Below, piece after piece: positions 37,674-50,878 of a DNA stretch of 64,000 nucleotides. Positions within the stretch are counted from its first letter, which is position 1. Each line of letters begins with the position of its first letter. Both the position numbers and the translations under genes were made by a program. Source of the DNA: Paratinospora sagittata (taxonomy: Eukaryota; Streptophyta; Magnoliopsida; Ranunculales; Menispermaceae); assembly GCA_035771175.1 (NCBI GenBank), contig JAYMFD010001271.1:3162001-3226000 (forward strand), written 5' to 3'. Under the pieces are notes generated by a model. That model did not search any database, was not told the origin of the DNA, and saw nothing but the letters and a program-made list of their open reading frames with translations.

Positions 37674-40600
37674 AGGGTAACCTCTCGATCAATCTCAGCA
37701 CGAAAACTCTCTAAATTGCAAAGTCTTCAAAATCACATAAAACTAGTATTTGATTTTGACAAAATATTTTCCGAAAGGTTTTAATCATAATTTCAATGAG
37801 TTTTGAATGACTTAAAAGTGTTTTGAGACAATGGAATGGTTCTTAAGCGTTAAAATATTAATTTTTTCAAAATCGGGCTATCCAGCACTTTGCTAAAAAT
37901 TTTCAAAAGGCAATAGCGCACTATCAGTGTTGATAGCACGCGGATAGGGTTGAATAATTAAAAATATATTTTTCTTGAAAATTGCCTACAGCGCGTTATC
38001 CCTTCTAATAACTCGCTATAGAATAGTTGCCGTGATCTTTCGATTTTTAGTAAAATGGGCAATAGCGTGCTATAGGCCTTGATTGCACGCTATCGAAAAG
38101 TTTAAAAACTCGAGCTCTTGGGTTTGCGTATATCGATCTGCAATAGTCTGCTATCCGTCATTAGAGGGCATGATATAAAACCCAATAGCATGCTCTGAGA
38201 GTTAGAAATCTCAAAATTCTAATGAGAAAAACATGGGCCCTTTCCCTTGCTCAATTTTTCTATTCCTTGCACAGTTCTGACTGGGAATCGTAGCTGAAAC
38301 ATTCTCCACTAACACCAGGATGATTCCCATTGTGTCGCACGATCAAAACAACTTTATATTAAACAATGTTTTGAATTCAAATCATTTCCTACTCTCTTGC
38401 TCTTTAACCTGCAATTGCTAATTGAATAAAACACTCATTCTCTAATTTTTAAAGATACAACACACACGATTTTCGCAAGTTAGCCTGAGCTTTCCAAAGA
38501 GTATTTCAAAAGAAGAAAGTTGTGATTCTTGCATTGCCAATAAAAGCTTCGACCGAATCAATATTGCAAACTTTCTTGAAGATAACCTCATTTTATCCCT
38601 TTTGTGCTAAGATTTCAGAAGCTATCCAGTGTCTTAAACTGTAGGTATATGAAGTGTTCTCAGTAAGAGTGTACGTCACCTATATTCTTTGTCTGAGTGC
38701 TACAACTAATCATCAAGAACACATCAAACAATAGCTATAATAGTTTACAAAGATCTAGCTCTAAGGACGAAGACATATCTCAATGCTAATGCATTAGTTT
38801 GATCTTAAGTGCGTAGGGTAACCTCTCGATCAATCTCAGCACGAAAACTCTCTAAATTGCAAAGTCTTCAAAATCACATAAAACTAGTATTTGATTTTGA
38901 CAAAATATTTTCCGAAAGGTTTTAATCATAATTTCAATGAGTTTTGAATGACTTAAAAGTGTTTTGAGACAATGGAATGGTTCTTAAGCGTTAAAATATT
39001 AATTTTTTCAAAATCGGGCTATCCAGCACTTTGCTAAAAATTTTCAAAAGGCAATAGCGCACTATCAGTGTTGATAGCACGCGGATAGGGTTGAATAATT
39101 AAAAATATATTTTTCTTGAAAATTGCCTACAGCGCGTTATCCCTTCTAATAACTCGCTATAGAATAGTTGCCGTGATCTTTCGATTTTTAGTAAAATGGG
39201 CAATAGCGTGCTATAGGCCTTGATTGCACGCTATCGAAAAGTTTAAAAACTCGAGCTCTTGGGTTTGCGTATATCGATCTGCAATAGTCTGCTATCCGTC
39301 ATTAGAGGGCATGATATAAAACCCAATAGCATGCTCTGAGAGTTAGAAATCTCAAAATTCTAATGAGAAAAACATGGGCCCTTTCCCTTGCTCAATTTTT
39401 CTATTCCTTGCACAGTTCTGACTGGGAATCGTAGCTGAAACATTCTCCACTAACACCAGGATGATTCCCATTGTGTCGCACGATCAAAACAACTTTATAT
39501 TAAACAATGTTTTGAATTCAAATCATTTCCTACTCTCTTGCTCTTTAACCTGCAATTGCTAATTGAATAAAACACTCATTCTCTAATTTTTAAAGATACA
39601 ACACACACGATTTTCGCAAGTTAGCCTGAGCTTTCCAAAGAGTATTTCAAAAGAAGAAAGTTGTGATTCTTGCATTGCCAATAAAAGCTTCGACCGAATC
39701 AATATTGCAAACTTTCTTGAAGATAACCTCATTTTATCCCTTTTGTGCTAAGATTTCAGAAGCTATCCAGTGTCTTAAACTGTAGGTATATGAAGTGTTC
39801 TCAGTAAGAGTGTACGTCACCTATATTCTTTGTCTGAGTGCTACAACTAATCATCAAGAACACATCAAACAATAGCTATAATAGTTTACAAAGATCTAGC
39901 TCTAAGGACGAAGACATATCTCAATGCTAATGCATTAGTTTGATCTTAAGTGCGTAGGGTAACCTCTCGATCAATCTCAGCACGAAAACTCTCTAAATTG
40001 CAAAGTCTTCAAAATCACATAAAACTAGTATTTGATTTTGACAAAATATTTTCCGAAAGGTTTTAATCATAATTTCAATGAGTTTTGAATGACTTAAAAG
40101 TGTTTTGAGACAATGGAATGGTTCTTAAGCGTTAAAATATTAATTTTTTCAAAATCGGGCTATCCAGCACTTTGCTAAAAATTTTCAAAAGGCAATAGCG
40201 CACTATCAGTGTTGATAGCACGCGGATAGGGTTGAATAATTAAAAATATATTTTTCTTGAAAATTGCCTACAGCGCGTTATCCCTTCTAATAACTCGCTA
40301 TAGAATAGTTGCCGTGATCTTTCGATTTTTAGTAAAATGGGCAATAGCGTGCTATAGGCCTTGATTGCACGCTATCGAAAAGTTTAAAAACTCGAGCTCT
40401 TGGGTTTGCGTATATCGATCTGCAATAGTCTGCTATCCGTCATTAGAGGGCATGATATAAAACCCAATAGCATGCTCTGAGAGTTAGAAATCTCAAAATT
40501 CTAATGAGAAAAACATGGGCCCTTTCCCTTGCTCAATTTTTCTATTCCTTGCACAGTTCTGACTGGGAATCGTAGCTGAAACATTCTCCACTAACACCAG

Positions 40601-43415
40601 GATGATTCCCATTGTGTCGCACGATCAAAACAACTTTATATTAAACAATGTTTTGAATTCAAATCATTTCCTACTCTCTTGCTCTTTAACCTGCAATTGC
40701 TAATTGAATAAAACACTCATTCTCTAATTTTTAAAGATACAACACACACGATTTTCGCAAGTTAGCCTGAGCTTTCCAAAGAGTATTTCAAAAGAAGAAA
40801 GTTGTGATTCTTGCATTGCCAATAAAAGCTTCGACCGAATCAATATTGCAAACTTTCTTGAAGATAACCTCATTTTATCCCTTTTGTGCTAAGATTTCAG
40901 AAGCTATCCAGTGTCTTAAACTGTAGGTATATGAAGTGTTCTCAGTAAGAGTGTACGTCACCTATATTCTTTGTCTGAGTGCTACAACTAATCATCAAGA
41001 ACACATCAAACAATAGCTATAATAGTTTACAAAGATCTAGCTCTAAGGACGAAGACATATCTCAATGCTAATGCATTAGTTTGATCTTAAGTGCGTAGGG
41101 TAACCTCTCGATCAATCTCAGCACGAAAACTCTCTAAATTGCAAAGTCTTCAAAATCACATAAAACTAGTATTTGATTTTGACAAAATATTTTCCGAAAG
41201 GTTTTAATCATAATTTCAATGAGTTTTGAATGACTTAAAAGTGTTTTGAGACAATGGAATGGTTCTTAAGCGTTAAAATATTAATTTTTTCAAAATCGGG
41301 CTATCCAGCACTTTGCTAAAAATTTTCAAAAGGCAATAGCGCACTATCAGTGTTGATAGCACGCGGATAGGGTTGAATAATTAAAAATATATTTTTCTTG
41401 AAAATTGCCTACAGCGCGTTATCCCTTCTAATAACTCGCTATAGAATAGTTGCCGTGATCTTTCGATTTTTAGTAAAATGGGCAATAGCGTGCTATAGGC
41501 CTTGATTGCACGCTATCGAAAAGTTTAAAAACTCGAGCTCTTGGGTTTGCGTATATCGATCTGCAATAGTCTGCTATCCGTCATTAGAGGGCATGATATA
41601 AAACCCAATAGCATGCTCTGAGAGTTAGAAATCTCAAAATTCTAATGAGAAAAACATGGGCCCTTTCCCTTGCTCAATTTTTCTATTCCTTGCACAGTTC
41701 TGACTGGGAATCGTAGCTGAAACATTCTCCACTAACACCAGGATGATTCCCATTGTGTCGCACGATCAAAACAACTTTATATTAAACAATGTTTTGAATT
41801 CAAATCATTTCCTACTCTCTTGCTCTTTAACCTGCAATTGCTAATTGAATAAAACACTCATTCTCTAATTTTTAAAGATACAACACACACGATTTTCGCA
41901 AGTTAGCCTGAGCTTTCCAAAGAGTATTTCAAAAGAAGAAAGTTGTGATTCTTGCATTGCCAATAAAAGCTTCGACCGAATCAATATTGCAAACTTTCTT
42001 GAAGATAACCTCATTTTATCCCTTTTGTGCTAAGATTTCAGAAGCTATCCAGTGTCTTAAACTGTAGGTATATGAAGTGTTCTCAGTAAGAGTGTACGTC
42101 ACCTATATTCTTTGTCTGAGTGCTACAACTAATCATCAAGAACACATCAAACAATAGCTATAATAGTTTACAAAGATCTAGCTCTAAGGACGAAGACATA
42201 TCTCAATGCTAATGCATTAGTTTGATCTTAAGTGCGTAGGGTAACCTCTCGATCAATCTCAGCACGAAAACTCTCTAAATTGCAAAGTCTTCAAAATCAC
42301 ATAAAACTAGTATTTGATTTTGACAAAATATTTTCCGAAAGGTTTTAATCATAATTTCAATGAGTTTTGAATGACTTAAAAGTGTTTTGAGACAATGGAA
42401 TGGTTCTTAAGCGTTAAAATATTAATTTTTTCAAAATCGGGCTATCCAGCACTTTGCTAAAAATTTTCAAAAGGCAATAGCGCACTATCAGTGTTGATAG
42501 CACGCGGATAGGGTTGAATAATTAAAAATATATTTTTCTTGAAAATTGCCTACAGCGCGTTATCCCTTCTAATAACTCGCTATAGAATAGTTGCCGTGAT
42601 CTTTCGATTTTTAGTAAAATGGGCAATAGCGTGCTATAGGCCTTGATTGCACGCTATCGAAAAGTTTAAAAACTCGAGCTCTTGGGTTTGCGTATATCGA
42701 TCTGCAATAGTCTGCTATCCGTCATTAGAGGGCATGATATAAAACCCAATAGCATGCTCTGAGAGTTAGAAATCTCAAAATTCTAATGAGAAAAACATGG
42801 GCCCTTTCCCTTGCTCAATTTTTCTATTCCTTGCACAGTTCTGACTGGGAATCGTAGCTGAAACATTCTCCACTAACACCAGGATGATTCCCATTGTGTC
42901 GCACGATCAAAACAACTTTATATTAAACAATGTTTTGAATTCAAATCATTTCCTACTCTCTTGCTCTTTAACCTGCAATTGCTAATTGAATAAAACACTC
43001 ATTCTCTAATTTTTAAAGATACAACACACACGATTTTCGCAAGTTAGCCTGAGCTTTCCAAAGAGTATTTCAAAAGAAGAAAGTTGTGATTCTTGCATTG
43101 CCAATAAAAGCTTCGACCGAATCAATATTGCAAACTTTCTTGAAGATAACCTCATTTTATCCCTTTTGTGCTAAGATTTCAGAAGCTATCCAGTGTCTTA
43201 AACTGTAGGTATATGAAGTGTTCTCAGTAAGAGTGTACGTCACCTATATTCTTTGTCTGAGTGCTACAACTAATCATCAAGAACACATCAAACAATAGCT
43301 ATAATAGTTTACAAAGATCTAGCTCTAAGGACGAAGACATATCTCAATGCTAATGCATTAGTTTGATCTTAAGTGCGTAGGGTAACCTCTCGATCAATCT
43401 CAGCACGAAAACTCT
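37674..43415 (+). repeat. Five seemingly identical 1,141-bp monomers
   Basis: Anchors at 37777, 38918, 40059, 41200 and 42341 are each exactly 1141 bp apart, and the next is at 43482. Every copy has the same rare variants: CACATAAAACTAG, GCGCGTTATCCCTTCTAATA, GAATAGTTGCC, TTAGAGGGCATGATATAAAA, CTAATTGAATAAAAC and GTGTCTTAAAC. I found no difference among the copies by eye. The block begins after about 37673 and ends near 43415, where CTCGAAATTG and CTTGGATTT return. Neighbouring monomers differ by several percent, so this is a very recent expansion or an assembly duplication. Confidence 0.9.
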
Positions 43416-46400
43416 CGAAATTGCAAAGTCTTCAAAATCACTTGGATTTAGTATTTAATTTTGACAAAATATTTTTCGAAAGGTTTTAATAATAATTTCA
43501 ATGAGTTTTGAATGATTTAAAAGTGTTTTGAGACAATGGAATGGTTCTTAAGCGTTAAAATATTAATTTTTTCAAAATCGGGCTATCCAGCAATTTGCCA
43601 AAAATTTTCAAAAGGCAAAAACGCACTATCAGTGTTGATAGCACTCTGATAGGGTTGAATAATCAAAAATATATTTTTCTTGAAAATTGCCTACGGCGCG
43701 CTATCCCTTCTGATAACTCGCTATAGAGCAGTTGCCGTGATCTTTCGATTTTTAGTAAAATGGGCAATAGCGTGCTATAGGCCTTGATTACACGCTATCG
43801 GAAAGTCTAAAAAACTTGAGCTCTTAGGTTTGTGTATATCGACCTGCAATAGTCCGCTATCCGTCATTAGAGAGCATGATACACAACCCAATAGCATGCT
43901 ATCCATGTCAGAGTAAGAAATCTCAAATTTCTAATGAGAAAAATGTGGGCCATTTCCCTTGCTCGATTTTTCTATTCCTTGCACAGTTCTGACTGGGAAT
44001 CGTAGGTGAAACATTGTCCACTAACCCCCAGGATAATTCCCATTCTGTCGCACGATCAAAACAACTTTATATTAAACAATGTTTTGAATTCCAATCATTT
44101 CCTACTCTCTTGCTCTTTAACCTGAACTGCTAATTTAATAAAACACTCAATCTCGAATTTTCAAAGATACAACACACACGATTTTTGCAAGTTAGCCTGA
44201 GCTTTCCGAACAGTATTTCAAAGGAAGAAAGTCGTGATTCTTGCATTGCCAATAAAAGCTTCGACCGAATCAAAATTGCAAACTGTCTTGAAGATAACCT
44301 TATTTTATCCCTTTTGTGTTGAGATTTTCAGAAGCTATCCATTGTTTAAAACTGTAGGTATATGAAGTGTTCTCAGTAAGAGTGTACGTCCCTTATATTC
44401 TTTGTCTGAGCGCTACAACTAATCCTCAACAACACATCAAACAATAGCTATAATAGTCTATAAAGATCAAGCTTTAGGGACGAAGACATATCTCAATGCT
44501 AATGCATTAGTTTGATCTTAAGTGCGTAGGGTAACCTCTCGATGAATCTCAGCACGAAAACTCTCTAAATTGCAAAATCTTCAAAATCACTTGGATTTAG
44601 TATTTAATTTTGACAAAATATTTTCCGATAGGTTTTAATCAAAATTTCAATGAGTTTTGAATGGTTTAAAAGTGTTTTGAGACAATGGATTGGTTCTTAA
44701 GTGTTAAAATACTAATTTTTCCAAAATCGGGCTATCCAGCACTTTGCCAAAAGTTTTCAAAAGGCAATAGTGCACTATCAGTGTTGATAGCACGCTGATA
44801 GGGTTGAAGAATCAAAAATATATTTTTCTTGAAAATTTCCTACAACGCGCTATCCCTTCTGATAACTCCTATAGAGCAGATGCCATGATCTTTCGATTTT
44901 TAGTAAAATGGGCAATAGCGTGCTGTAGGCCTTGATTGCATGCATTCGGAAAGTCTAAAAAACTCGAGCTCTTGGGTTTGTGTTTATCGATCTGCAATAG
45001 TTCGCTATCCGTCATTAGAGAGCATGATACACAACCCAATAGCATGCTCTCAGAGTTAGAAATCTCAAAATTCTAATGAGAAAAACATGGGCCCTTTCCC
45101 TTGCTTGATTTTTCTATTCCTTGCACAGTTCTGACTGGGAATCGTAGCTGAAACATTCTCCCCTAACACCAGGATGATTCCAATTGTGTCGCACGATCAA
45201 AACAACTTTATATTAAACAATGTTTTGAATTCAAATCATTTCCCACTCTCTTGCTCTTTAACCTGCAACTGCTAATTTTATAAAAACACTCATTCTCTAA
45301 TTTTCAAAGATACAACACACACGATTTTTGCAAGTTAGCCTGAGCTTTCCAAAGAATATTTCAAAAGAAGAAAGTCGTGATTCTTGCATTGCCAATAAAA
45401 GCTTCGACCAAATCAAAATTGCAAACTTTATTGAAGATAACCTCATTTTATCCTTTTTGTGTTGAGATTTTCAGAAGCTATCCATTGTTTTAAACTGTAG
45501 GTATATGAAGTGTTCTCAGTAAGAGTGTACGTCACTTATATTCTTTGTCTGAGTGCTACAACTAATCATCAAGAACACATCAAACAATAGCTATAATAGT
45601 CTACAAAAATCTAGCTCTAAGGACGAAGGCATATCTCAATGCTAATGCATTAGTTTGATCTTAAGTGCGTAGGGTAACCTCTCGATCAATCTCAGCACGA
45701 AAACTCTCTAAATTGCAAAGTCTTCAAAATCACTTAGATTTAGTATTTGATTTTGACAAAATATTTTTCGAAAGGTTTTAATCATAATTTCAATGAGTTT
45801 TAAATGATTTAAAAGTGTTTTGAGACAATGGAATGGTTCTTATGCGTTAAAATATTAATTTTTTCAAAATCGGGCTATCCAGCACTTTGCCAAAAATTTT
45901 CAAAAGGCAATAGCGCACGATCAGTGTTGATAGCACGCGGATAGGGTTGAATAATCAAAAATATATTTTTCTTGAAAATTGCCAACAGCGCGCTATCCCT
46001 TATGATAACTCGCTATAGAGCAGTTGCCGGATCTTTCGATTTTTAGTAAAATGGGCAATAGCGTGCTGTAGGCCTTGACTGCATGCATTCGGAAAGTCTA
46101 AAAAACTCGAGCTCTTGGGTTTGTGTACATCGATCTGCAATAGTCCGCTATCCGTCATTAGAGAGCATGATACACAACCCAATAGCATGCTCTCAGAGTT
46201 AGGAATCTCAAAATTCTAATTAGAAAAACATGGGCCCTTTCCCTTGCTCGATTTTTCTATTCCTTGCACAGTTTTGACTGGGATTCGTAGCTAAAACATT
46301 CTCCACTAACACCAGGATGATTCCCATTGTGTCGCACGATCAAAACAACTTTATATTAAACAATGTTTTGAATTCAAATCATTTCCCACTCTCTTGCTCT

Positions 46401-46948
46401 TTAACCTGCAACTGCTAATTTAATAAAACACTCATTCTCTAATTTTCAAAGATACAACACACACGGTTTTGCAAGTTAGCCTGCGCTTTCCAATGAGTAT
46501 TTCAAAAGAAGAAAGTCGTGATTCTTGAATTGCCAATAAAAGCTTCGACCGAATCAAAATTGCAAACTTTCTAGAAGATAACCTCATTTTATCCCTTTTG
46601 TGCTGAGAGTTTCAGAAGCTATCCATTGTTTTAAACTGTAGGTATATGAAGTGTTCTCAGTAAGAGTGTACGTCACCTATATTCTTTGTCTGAGTGCTAC
46701 AACTAATCATCAACAACACATCAAACAATAGCTATAATAGTCTACAAAGATCTAGCTCTAAGGACGGAGACATATCTCAATGTTAATGCATTAGTTTCTT
46801 CTTAGGTGAGTAAGGTAACCTCTCGATCAATCTCAACACGAAAACTCTCTAAATTGCAAAGTCTTCAAAATCACTTGGATTTAGTATTTGATTTTGACAA
46901 AATATTTTCCGAAAGGTTTTAATCATAATTTCAATGAGTTTTGAATGA
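43416..46948 (+). repeat. Satellite monomers with individual variants
   Basis: Monomers from 43482, 44631 and 45774, of 1149, 1143 and 1141 bp. The first is close to the older left-hand type, with private changes such as GGCAAAAACGCAC. The other two share GCATGCATTCGG and the TGCTCTCAGAG contraction. Confidence 0.88.
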
Positions 46949-49900
46949 TTTAAAAGTGTTTTGAGACAATGGATTGGTTCTTAAGCGTTAAAATATTAAT
47001 TTTTTCAAAATCGGGCTATCCAGCACTTTGCCAAAAATTTTCAAAAGGAAATAGCGCACTATCAGTGTTGATAGCACGCTGATAGGGTTGAATAATCAAA
47101 AATATATTTTTCTTGAAAATTGCCTACTGCGCGCTATCCCTTCTGATAACTCGCTATATAGCAGTTCCCGTGATCTTTCAATTTTTAGTAAAATGGCAAC
47201 AACGTGCTATAGGCCTTGATTGCACGCTATCGGAAAGTCTAAAAAACTCGAGCTCTTGGGTTTGTGTATATCGACTTGCAATAGTCCCCTATCCGTCATT
47301 AGAGAGCATGATACACAACCCAATAGCATGCTATCCATGTCAGAGTTAGAAATCTCAAATTTCTAATGAGAAAAACTTTGGCCCTTTCCCTTGCTCGATT
47401 TTTCTATTCCATGCACAGTTCTGACTGGGAATCGTAGCTAAAACATTCTCCACTAACACCAGGATGATTCCCGGTGTGTCGCACGGGCAAAACAACTTTA
47501 GATTAAAAACATTTTGAATTCAAATCATTTCCTACTCTCTTGCTCTTTAACCTGCAACTGCTAATTTATTAGAAAACTCATTCTCTAATTTTCAAAGATA
47601 CAACACACACGATTTTTGCAAGTTAGCCTGAGATTTCCAAAGAGAATTTCAAAAGAAGAAAGTCGTGAATCTTGTATTGCCAATAAAAGCTTCGACCGAA
47701 TCAAAATTGCAGACTGTCTTGAAGATAACCTCATTTTATCCCTTTTGTGCAGAGATTTTCAGCAGCTATCCATTGTTTTAAACTGTAGGTATATGAAGTG
47801 TTCTCAGTAAGAGTGTACGTCACCTATATTCTATGTCTGAGTGCTACAACTAATCATCAAGAACACATCAAAGAATAGCTATAATAGTCTACAAAGATCT
47901 AGCTCTAAGGACGAAGAGATATGTCAATGCTAATGCATTAGTTTGATATTAGGTGTGTAGGGTAACCTCTCGATCAATCTCAGCACGAAAACTCTCTAAA
48001 TTGCAAAGTCTTCAAAATCACATGGATTTAGTATTTAATTTTGACAAAATATTTTCCCAAAGGTTTTAATCATGATTTCAATGAGTTTTGAATGTTTTAA
48101 AAGTGTTTTGAGACTATGGATTGGTTCTTAAGTGTTAAAACATTAATTTTTCCAAAATCGGGCTATCCAGCACTTTGCCAAAAATTCTCAAAAGGCAATA
48201 GCGCCCTATCAGTGTTGATAGCACGCTGATAGGGTTGAATAATCAAAAATATATTTTTCTTCAAAATTGCCTACAACGCGCTATCCCTTCTGATAACTCG
48301 CTATACAGCAGATGCCGTGATCTTTCGATATTTCGTAAAATGGGCAATAACCTTTATTGCACGTTATCGGAAAGTCTAAAAAACTCGAGCTCTTGGGTTT
48401 GTGTATATCGACCTGCAATAGTCCGTTGTCCATCATTAGAGAGCATGATACACAACCCAATAGCATGCTATCCATGTCAGAGTTAGAAATCTCAAATTTT
48501 TAATGAGAAAAATGTGGGCCCCTTCCCTTGCTCGATTTCTCTATTCCTTGCAAAGTTCTGACTGGGAATTGTAGCAGAAACATTCTCCACTAACACTAGG
48601 ATGATTCCCGGTGTCTCGCACGGGTAAAACAACTTTAGATTAAACAACGTTTTGAATTTAAATCATTTCCTACTCTCTTGCTCTTTAACCTGCAACTGCT
48701 AATTTAAGAAAACACTCAGTCTCTAATTTTCAAAGAAACAACACACACGATTTTTACAAGTTAGCCTGAGCTTTCCAAAGAGTATTTCAAAAGAAGAAAG
48801 TCAGGATTCTTGCATTGCCAATAAAAGCTTCGACCAAATCAAAATTGCAAACTGTCTTGAAGATAACCTCATTTTATCCCTTTTGTGCAGAGATTTTCAG
48901 AAGCTATCCATTGTTTTAAAAGTGTTTTGAGACAATGGATTGGTTCTTAAGCGTTAAAATATTAATTTTTTCAAAATCAGACTATCCAGCACTTTGCCAA
49001 AAAATTTAAAAGGCAATAGCGCACAATCAGTGTTGATAGCACGCTGATAGGGTTGAATAATCAAAAATATATTTTTCTTGAAAATTGCCTACTGCGCGCT
49101 ATCCCTTCTGATAACTCGCTATATAGCAGTTCCCGTGATCTTTCAATTTTTTGTAAAATGGCAACAACGTGCTATAGGCCTTGATTGCACGCTATCGGAA
49201 AGTCTAAAAAACTCGAGCTCTTGGGTTTGTGTATATCGACTTGCAATAGTCCCCTATCCGTCATTAGAGAGCATGATACACAACCCAATAGCATGCTATC
49301 CATGTCAGAGTTAGAAATCTCAAATTTCTAATGAGAAAAACTTTGGCCCTTTCCCTTGCTCGATTTTTCTATTCCATGCACAGTTCTGACTGGGAATCGT
49401 AGCTAAAACATTCTCCACTAACACCAGGATGATTCCCGGTGTGTCGCACGGGCAAAACAACTTTAGATTAAAAACATTTTGAATTCAAATCATTTCCTAC
49501 TCTCTTGCTCTTTAACCTGCAACTGCAAATTTATTAGAAAACTCATTCTCTAATTTTCAAAGATACAACACACACGATTTTTGCAAGTTAGCCTGAGATT
49601 TCCAAAGAGAATTTCAAAAGAAGAAAGTCGTGAATCTTGTATTGCCAATAAAAGCTTCGACCGAATCAAAATTGCAGACTGTCTTGAAGATAACCTCATT
49701 TTATCCCTTTTGTGCTGAGTTTTTCAGCAGCTATCCATTGTTTTAAACTGTAGGTATATGAAGTGTTCTCAGTAAGAGTGTACGTCACCTATATTCTATG
49801 TCTGAGTGCTACAACTAATCATCAAGAACACATCAAAGAATAGCTATAATAGTCTACAAAGATCTAGCTCTAAGGACGAAGACATATCTCAATGCTAATG

Positions 49901-50878
49901 CATTAGTTTGATATTAGGTGTGTAGGGTAACCTCTCGATCAATCTCAGCACGAAAACTCTCTAAATTGCAAAGTCTTCAAAATCACTTGGATTTAGTATT
50001 TAATTTTGACAAAATATTTTCCCAAAGGTTTTAATCATGATTTCAATGAGTTTTGAATGTTTTAAAAGTGTTTTGAGACTATGGATTGGTTCTTAAGTGT
50101 TAAAACATTAATTTTTCCAAAATCGGGCTATCCAGCACTTTGCCAAAAATTCTCAAAAGGCAATAGCGCCCTATCAGTGTTGATAGCACGCTGATAGGGT
50201 TGAATAATCAAAAATATATTTTTCTTCAAAATTGCCTACAACGCGCTATCCCTTCTGATAACTCGCTATACAGCAGATGCCGTGATCTTTCGATATTTAG
50301 TAAAATGGGCAATAACCTTTATTGCACGCTATGGGAAAGTCTAAAAAACTCGAGCTCTTGGGTTTGTGTATATCGACCTGCAATAGTCCGTTGTCCATCA
50401 TTAGAGAGCATGATACACAACCCAATAGCATGCTATCCATGTCAGAGTTAGAAATCTCAAATTTTTAATGAGAAAAATGTGGGCCCCTTCCCTTGCTCGA
50501 TATTTCTATTCCTTGCAAAGTTCTGACTGGGAATTGTAGCAGAAACATTCTCCACTAACACTAGGATGATTCCCGGTGTCTCGCACGGGCAAAACAACTT
50601 TAGATTAAACAACGTTTTGAATTCAAATCCTTACCTACTCTCTTGCTCTTTAACCTGCAACTGCTAATTTATTAAAACACTCATTCTCTAATTTTCAAAG
50701 ATACAACACACACGATTTTTGCAAGTTAGCTTGAACTTTCCAAAGAGTATTTCAAAAGAAGAAAGTCGTGATTCTTGCATTGCCAATAAATACTTCGACC
50801 GAATCAAAATTGCAAACTGTCTTGAAGATAACCTCATTTTATCCCTTTTGTGCTGAGATTTTCAGAAGCTATCCATTG
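46949..50878 (+). repeat. 1,965-bp tandem duplication (monomer plus 0.7 monomer)
   Basis: 46949-48913 and 48914-50878 match at offset 1965 with few differences; both contain TGGCAACAACGTGC, GTCCCCTATCC and GGGCAATAACCTTTATTGC. The new joint is at about 48914, where CCATTGTTTTAAA runs straight into AGTGTTTTGAG; both parent sites contain TTTTAAA or TTTAAAA. The duplicated unit is not a whole number of monomers, so it puts a shortened monomer into the array. Confidence 0.88.
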
